Under the pieces are notes generated by a model, which was not told where the DNA came from, did no database searches, and worked only from the letters and a program-made list of their open reading frames with translations. The translations under genes and the position numbers were made by a program. 64,000 bases of DNA from Desulfobacca acetoxidans DSM 11109 (lineage in GTDB: Bacteria; Desulfobacterota; Desulfobaccia; Desulfobaccales; Desulfobaccaceae): the NCBI RefSeq assembly GCF_000195295.1, contig NC_015388.1, positions 2,852,001 through 2,916,000 on the forward strand. The letters run 5' to 3'. Positions 59,820-64,000 of the stretch are shown here, in pieces; the first letter of the stretch is position 1, and each line of letters opens with the position of its first letter.

Positions 59820-62067
59820 AGCTCTTCTGTGGACAGGCCAGGATCTTGCCCTGTTTTTTTAATTCCTTGCGAACCATGACCGGAAAGCCACATTGCGGGC
59901 AGGCCTTGGCCACCGGGGGGTAATTGAGGGCATAGGTACATTCCGGATAGTTGCTGCAACCGTAAAAGACTCCCCGCTTAGATTTCCTGGCCCGCAGGAC
60001 TCCGGTACAATCCGGTTGCGGACAGGGAACTGCCTCCACCTCTCCTTCCTCCTCCTGTAAACTGCGGGTATAACGGCATTTGGGATACCCCGGACAGGCC
60101 AGGAACGGGCCGAAGCGGCCCTGCTTGGCCACCAGGGTCTGCCCGCATTTCGGACAGACCTCGGTTATCTCCGGCAGATCGGGGGCGGGGACGTTATTTT
60201 TTTCTTCCGGAACAATCCGCCCCTGCTCATCACGACTGAAATTCCGGGTGTAGCGGCATTCCGGGTACCCTGAACATCCCAGGAATTCTCCCGTCTTGCC
60301 CCACTTGATCAGCAGCTCGGCGCCGCATTGCGGACATGTCAGGCCGGTGGCCAGGCTCTTGACCCGAGGCATGACCTGTTTGGCCTCCTGCAACTCCTGG
60401 GAAAAGGAGCCATAAAAATCCCGCAGGACCTCCTGCCAGATAACCTCCCCCTCAGCAACGGCGTCCAGGCGGTCCTCCAGATTGGCGGTAAAACCGACAT
60501 TCATAATCTTCGGAAAACTGGCCACCAACAGGTCGTTAATCATTAAACCGAGTTCCGTAGGCTTAAACCCAGCCTTGATCTTGGCGACATAGAGCCGCCC
60601 CAGAATAACGCTGAGGATCGTAGCATAAGTGCTGGGTCGGCCGATCCCTTGTTTTTCCAGCTCCTTAATCAGGGTAGCTTCAGTATAGCGCGGCGGCGGT
60701 TGGGTAAAATGCTGTTTTGGTTCGAGTTGTAGCAATTCCAACAGCTCGCCGACTTTCAAGGGCGGCAGTTTGATATCTTCTTCTTCTCCCGCCGCGTCAG
60801 GAGTTTCCTCATAGAGCACGGTGAAGCCGGGGAACTTTACGACGGTGCCGGTGGCCCGAAAAGTGTAATGATTTGCCGAAATGTCGGCAGTAGTAACCAG
60901 CAGCCGGGCCGGCTCCATCTGACTGGCGACGAACCGCTTCCAGATGAGTTCGTAGAGTCGCAGTTCGTCTTTCTCCAAAAACGGCGCCACCGCAGCCGGC
61001 GTGCGGCTGACATCGGTGGGGCGGATGGCCTCATGGGCCTCTTGCGCCGTCTTCCGACTCTTGTAAGCATTGGGTTTGGCCGGAAGATAATCCGGACCGA
61101 ATTCCTGCCGGATAAAATCCCGCACTGCGGCAACAGCCTCACCCGCCACCCGGGTGGAATCGGTGCGCATATACGTGATCAGACCCACCGGTCCGGCCGC
61201 ACCTAAATCCTTCCCTTCATACAACCGTTGCGCCACCTGCATGGTCTTCTTGGCCGCAAACCGCAGCTTGCGGCTGGCCTCCTGTTGCATGGTGCTGGTA
61301 ATAAAAGGCGGCAAGGGTTTTTTCTGGCGCTCCTTCTGTTCGACGGCGGTTACCGTGTACTGCGCTCCCTCGAGGGCGGCTACCACCGCTTGGGTCTGTT
61401 CGGCTTTGGCCAGTTCAAGCTTCTTGCCCTTGTACCTAATAAGCTTAGCCTGGAACGGAGGCGGCTGCTCGGCCTTGAGATGGGCCGTCAGAGACCAGTA
61501 TTCCTGCGAAACGAAGGCCAAAATCTCCCGCTCCCGGTCACAGATCAACCGCAGGGCCACGGATTGCACGCGGCCGGCGCTCAATCCCCGCTTGACCTTC
61601 TCCCACAGCAGGGGTGAAATCTGATAGCCTACCAATCGATCCAGGATGCGGCGGGCCTGTTGGGCTTCATACCGGGGCCGATTGAGCTCCATCGGCTTGG
61701 CCAGGGCCTCCTGAATGGCCCTGGGGGTCAACTCATAGAACAAGACTCGGTGGAATCGATGTTTGCCGCTTTTTAATACCTCGGCAATGTGCCAGGCGAT
61801 AGCCTCACCCTCACGGTCGGGGTCCGGCCCTAAGTAGATATCTTCAACATCATGCGCCGCTCGCTTTAAATCCTGAATCGTCTTAGTCTTCCCGTCAATG
61901 GTGACGTACTTGGGAATAAAATTTTTCTCCACATCCACGCCCAGCTCTTTTTTGGGCAGGTCCTTGATGTGTCCCACCGAAGCGCGCACCTCGAAGTCTT
62001 TGCCTAGATATTTCTGCAGAGTCCTGGCCTTGGCCGGGGATTCAACGATGAGTAATGATTTGGTCAT
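59776..62067 (-). CDS. topA: DNA topoisomerase I
   Basis: A 763-residue type IA topoisomerase relaxing negative supercoils. The TOPRIM domain starts LLIVESPAKARTLQKYLG, with the DPDREGEAIAWHI metal motif; the active-site Tyr is in VGLITYMRTDS; the C-terminus carries four zinc ribbons of the CPxCG ... CSGYPEC type (last one ends CPQKSC). Four zinc fingers is a common length for the family. It lies upstream of trmFO and dprA on the same strand. Confidence 0.96.
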   Translation of the reverse strand: MTKSLLIVESPAKARTLQKYLGKDFEVRASVGHIKDLPKKELGVDVEKNFIPKYVTIDGKTKTIQDLKRAAHDVEDIYLGPDPDREGEAIAWHIAEVLKSGKHRFHRVLFYELTPRAIQEALAKPMELNRPRYEAQQARRILDRLVGYQISPLLWEKVKRGLSAGRVQSVALRLICDREREILAFVSQEYWSLTAHLKAEQPPPFQAKLIRYKGKKLELAKAEQTQAVVAALEGAQYTVTAVEQKERQKKPLPPFITSTMQQEASRKLRFAAKKTMQVAQRLYEGKDLGAAGPVGLITYMRTDSTRVAGEAVAAVRDFIRQEFGPDYLPAKPNAYKSRKTAQEAHEAIRPTDVSRTPAAVAPFLEKDELRLYELIWKRFVASQMEPARLLVTTADISANHYTFRATGTVVKFPGFTVLYEETPDAAGEEEDIKLPPLKVGELLELLQLEPKQHFTQPPPRYTEATLIKELEKQGIGRPSTYATILSVILGRLYVAKIKAGFKPTELGLMINDLLVASFPKIMNVGFTANLEDRLDAVAEGEVIWQEVLRDFYGSFSQELQEAKQVMPRVKSLATGLTCPQCGAELLIKWGKTGEFLGCSGYPECRYTRNFSRDEQGRIVPEEKNNVPAPDLPEITEVCPKCGQTLVAKQGRFGPFLACPGYPKCRYTRSLQEEEGEVEAVPCPQPDCTGVLRARKSKRGVFYGCSNYPECTYALNYPPVAKACPQCGFPVMVRKELKKQGKILACPQKSCGYTEPDLDEPGTD

Positions 62068-62178
62068 ATAGTATCACTTAAATTTTAAACATTTATGAAG
62101 CACCGGTGCTCCCGCCGGTATCCCGACGCCCGGATGCCTCCACTATTATTTAACCGAAAACGGCGGATTATATGGCTC

Positions 62179-63279
62179 TTAGTCGGCCAGGAGAAAAAAC
62201 TTCCCGGGCAGTTCCCGCACCAATCCCTGAAGTTCCAACAGGGTCAGGCGGCTCATAACCTCTCCGGCGGCCAGCCCCGAGGTTCGAATAAGGTCATCCA
62301 ACTGCACCGGAGCGTTGCTTAAGTGGGCAATGATCGGGTCTTCAATCCGGGCGGACGGGGTCGGGACCTTGGCCTCGGCCATCATAGGGCTGCTCCGGTG
62401 CAAGGTAGTAAACTCATCAAGGATATCCGCTGCCGACTGAACTAATTTGGCGCCCTGTTGAATCCAACGATGCGGTCCGATACTCCCCGGCGAGTCGATG
62501 GGACCCGGAACGGCAAAGACCTCTCGTCCCTGTTCCAGCGCATAATGAGCCGTAATATGAGCACCGCTCTGGCTGCCGGCCTCCACCACCACCACGCCGC
62601 GAGACAGGCCGCTGATGATCCGGTTGCGAATCGGAAAATTTCTCCCTTCGGGCGCCGCCCCCAGAGGAAATTCGCTAACCAAAGCCCCGTTCTCGCTAAT
62701 CTGCTGATATAATGCTTTATTTTCTTGTGGATAAATAACGTCTAAACCACAGCCCAAAACCGCCAGCGTGCGGCCGCCGGAGTCTAAAGCCCCCTGATGG
62801 GCGGCAGTATCGATCCCCCGAGCCAGACCGCTGACAATGGTAACCTGATGTCGGCTGAGTTCAACAGCCAGCCGATGGCTGGTGCGGCGGCCATAATAAC
62901 TCGGTTTGCGGCTGCCGATGATGGCTATGCCTGTCTCATCGGCCGGGCTGAGAGACCCTCTGACGTAAATAAACGGCGGGGCATAAGGAATATCCCGCAG
63001 CAGCACCGGAAACCGCACGTCCGAAAAGGTTATTACCTCCCCGCCCAATCTGACCAAGTGCTCCAGGGCGGCATCCCAGCGAGGCCAATCGTTGAAGTCG
63101 CAAATGGCCTGAGCTATGGCCGGACTGACCCCCTTGACCTGAATCAGCTCCTCATAAGGCGCTTGAAACACCAGGTCCGGGGAAGTAAAGCGCTTGAGCA
63201 GGCGGTGAAAGATCACTACCCCTAGTCCTGGTATGGAACGGAGGGCCATCCAGATTACCGTGCTGGCCGGTTCCACCAT
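62179..63279 (-). CDS. dprA: DNA-processing protein DprA
   Basis: About 366 residues from the ATG at 63279 (a TTG at 63285 overlaps the preceding gene). A helical SAM-like N-terminus, the Rossmann core with IAIIGSRKPSYYGRRTSHRL, SGLARGIDTAAHQGAL, LAVLGCGLDVIYPQEN, SEFPLGAAPEGRNFPIRNRIISGLS and VVEAGSQSGAHITAHYALEQGREVFAVPG, and a C-terminal winged helix. DprA loads RecA on incoming single-stranded DNA in transformation. Confidence 0.95.
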   Translation of the reverse strand: MVEPASTVIWMALRSIPGLGVVIFHRLLKRFTSPDLVFQAPYEELIQVKGVSPAIAQAICDFNDWPRWDAALEHLVRLGGEVITFSDVRFPVLLRDIPYAPPFIYVRGSLSPADETGIAIIGSRKPSYYGRRTSHRLAVELSRHQVTIVSGLARGIDTAAHQGALDSGGRTLAVLGCGLDVIYPQENKALYQQISENGALVSEFPLGAAPEGRNFPIRNRIISGLSRGVVVVEAGSQSGAHITAHYALEQGREVFAVPGPIDSPGSIGPHRWIQQGAKLVQSAADILDEFTTLHRSSPMMAEAKVPTPSARIEDPIIAHLSNAPVQLDDLIRTSGLAAGEVMSRLTLLELQGLVRELPGKFFLLAD

Positions 63280-63281
63280 AG

Positions 63282-64000
63282 TCAACCGACCTGAGAGGCG
63301 GCAGCCGCCAGGGCGGCGCTGGCAGTTTCAAGCTGCTCCAGGCGCCGGGCTAGATCAACTAACTGCTGACGCCGCTCCGCTTTCTGATGGCTTTGTTCCG
63401 TGAGAGCCTCCTGGAAACCCTCAAAATCCAACAACAGCGCCGTCAGCGATGATTTCAGGGCACTTTCCTGACTCTGGGCCAGATGCTCCAGCAAGGGAAA
63501 GAAGTAGCGGAATTTTAATCCCTCGTTATAATCCAGGAGGCTGGCTGCCATTTCCCCCAGGGTCTGAGTTTTGATGGTTTGCAGCGCATCCGCCAGAGAG
63601 GCCCGGAGGCGGTCCGGCTTCGGTTTGGACGCCTGCTTGCGCCAGAGTTTTTTCAGACGCCCGAGGGCTTCGCCCACCAGGTTGATCCCGAAGCGCAGCA
63701 GGGCTTCGCTGCGGATCCGCCAACTGAGGCTGATCTCCAGAGAAAACAACTTGGGCTGGAGGGCTTCGGGTTTGGTCCACGGACTTGTTGCAACTCGCGG
63801 AGCCGTGGCCGGGATGCCCAAGCCCTCGATCTCCTGATAATAGAGGTTGAGGGCGTCTTGCAGGGGACTCAAGAGCGGCTCCAAAACCTGGGTCAGCCGC
63901 TTTTGCAGCCACTCTTCTTGCAATCTGATAAAATCCAGGATTTTCAGGTTAATCTCTTCCGTCAAAAACAATAGCAAGCGCTGCTGAAAAGTTTGATAAA
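63282..64000 (-). CDS. C-terminal part of a large helical protein, perhaps dynamin-like GTPase (5' end outside window)
   Basis: The frame is open to the right window edge, so the visible 239 codons are a C-terminus. Long amphipathic helices (LQEEWLQKRLTQVLEPLLSPL, then SEALLRFGINLVGEALGRL, HQKAERRQQLVDLARRLEQLE) resemble the stalk of bacterial dynamin-like GTPases; no GTPase motif is visible because the N-terminus is missing. The stop TGA overlaps the start of dprA (TTG/ATG region), so the two are coupled. Confidence 0.6.
   Translation of the reverse strand, partial: YQTFQQRLLLFLTEEINLKILDFIRLQEEWLQKRLTQVLEPLLSPLQDALNLYYQEIEGLGIPATAPRVATSPWTKPEALQPKLFSLEISLSWRIRSEALLRFGINLVGEALGRLKKLWRKQASKPKPDRLRASLADALQTIKTQTLGEMAASLLDYNEGLKFRYFFPLLEHLAQSQESALKSSLTALLLDFEGFQEALTEQSHQKAERRQQLVDLARRLEQLETASAALAAAASQVG

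Noticed and set aside
1-64000. CRISPR array, prophage, complete IS element, tRNA or rRNA
   Set aside because: No spaced direct-repeat array, integrase, transposase, cloverleaf or rRNA segment could be recognised by reading; the short hairpins are dispersed singly.

Overview
The window reads as chromosome of a Gram-negative, probably anaerobic bacterium of the Desulfobacterota (former Deltaproteobacteria), perhaps close to Desulfobacca or Syntrophia; the assignment is inference. The pointers are a siroheme-decarboxylase (Ahb) haem route, an oxalate/formate-type MFS carrier, lipoproteins, Tat and lytic transglycosylase genes, a DUF2232 gene inside the rpsF-rpsR-rplI operon, and TrmFO. Gene density is high and most genes are housekeeping. 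I found no rRNA, tRNA, CRISPR array, complete IS element or prophage.

Layout. 1-5.7 kb (minus strand): pabB(partial)/pabA, a PHP phosphoesterase, cdd, and the overlapping glnS-thiM-thiE set. 5.9-6.5 kb: a MntA/HepT toxin-antitoxin pair. 6.7-12 kb (plus): polX, a PAS hybrid histidine kinase and an SppA-like protease, then an orphan flgM and a small secreted protein. 13.4-17.7 kb: two TatA/B-like proteins that each end in a zinc ribbon, rarA, a site-2-protease homologue lacking every metal ligand, and an MFS carrier behind a sigma-54 type promoter. 18-26 kb: hemL, a siroheme decarboxylase and a ModE-like regulator; a lytic transglycosylase; and a compact operon of pyrR, a 409-aa unknown, yjbQ and a 600-aa unknown. 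26-38 kb: a glycosyltransferase, the S6/S18/L9 operon, paired lipoprotein paralogues, nusB-rib genes, an SDH-type membrane serine protease, mazG and cvpA.

38.9-44.5 kb is an accessory, partly decayed island. It holds a DGxHR (ParB/sulfiredoxin-like) protein, a thymidylate-synthase-like protein fused to an MtrA-like N-terminus, an MNT/HEPN pair, an N-terminal remnant of a second thymidylate-synthase-like gene, a RelE-type toxin with its partner, a HicB remnant with an in-frame stop, and a CARF/sigma-54 activator truncated at a duplicated 64-bp segment. A proteasome-like Ntn hydrolase follows.

45.3-58.5 kb is a phosphate island: two complete Pst transporters, two phoU genes and phoBR. System 1 (minus strand: phoU-pstS-pstC-pstA-pstB-pstB) has two PstB proteins whose degenerate motifs are complementary: one has lost the Q-loop Gln and H-loop His but keeps LSGGQ, the other keeps those residues but has LTEEQ instead. 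This predicts an obligate heterodimeric ATPase with one consensus and one degenerate site, and is the most interesting observation here. System 2 (plus strand: pstS-pstC-pstA-pstB-phoU) is canonical. Direct CTAACA repeats with an 11-bp period lie upstream of phoU1, phoB and pstS2 and are good Pho-box candidates. The window ends with trmFO, topA, dprA and the C-terminus of a probable dynamin-like protein. Short hairpin repeats of at least three families are scattered between genes throughout.
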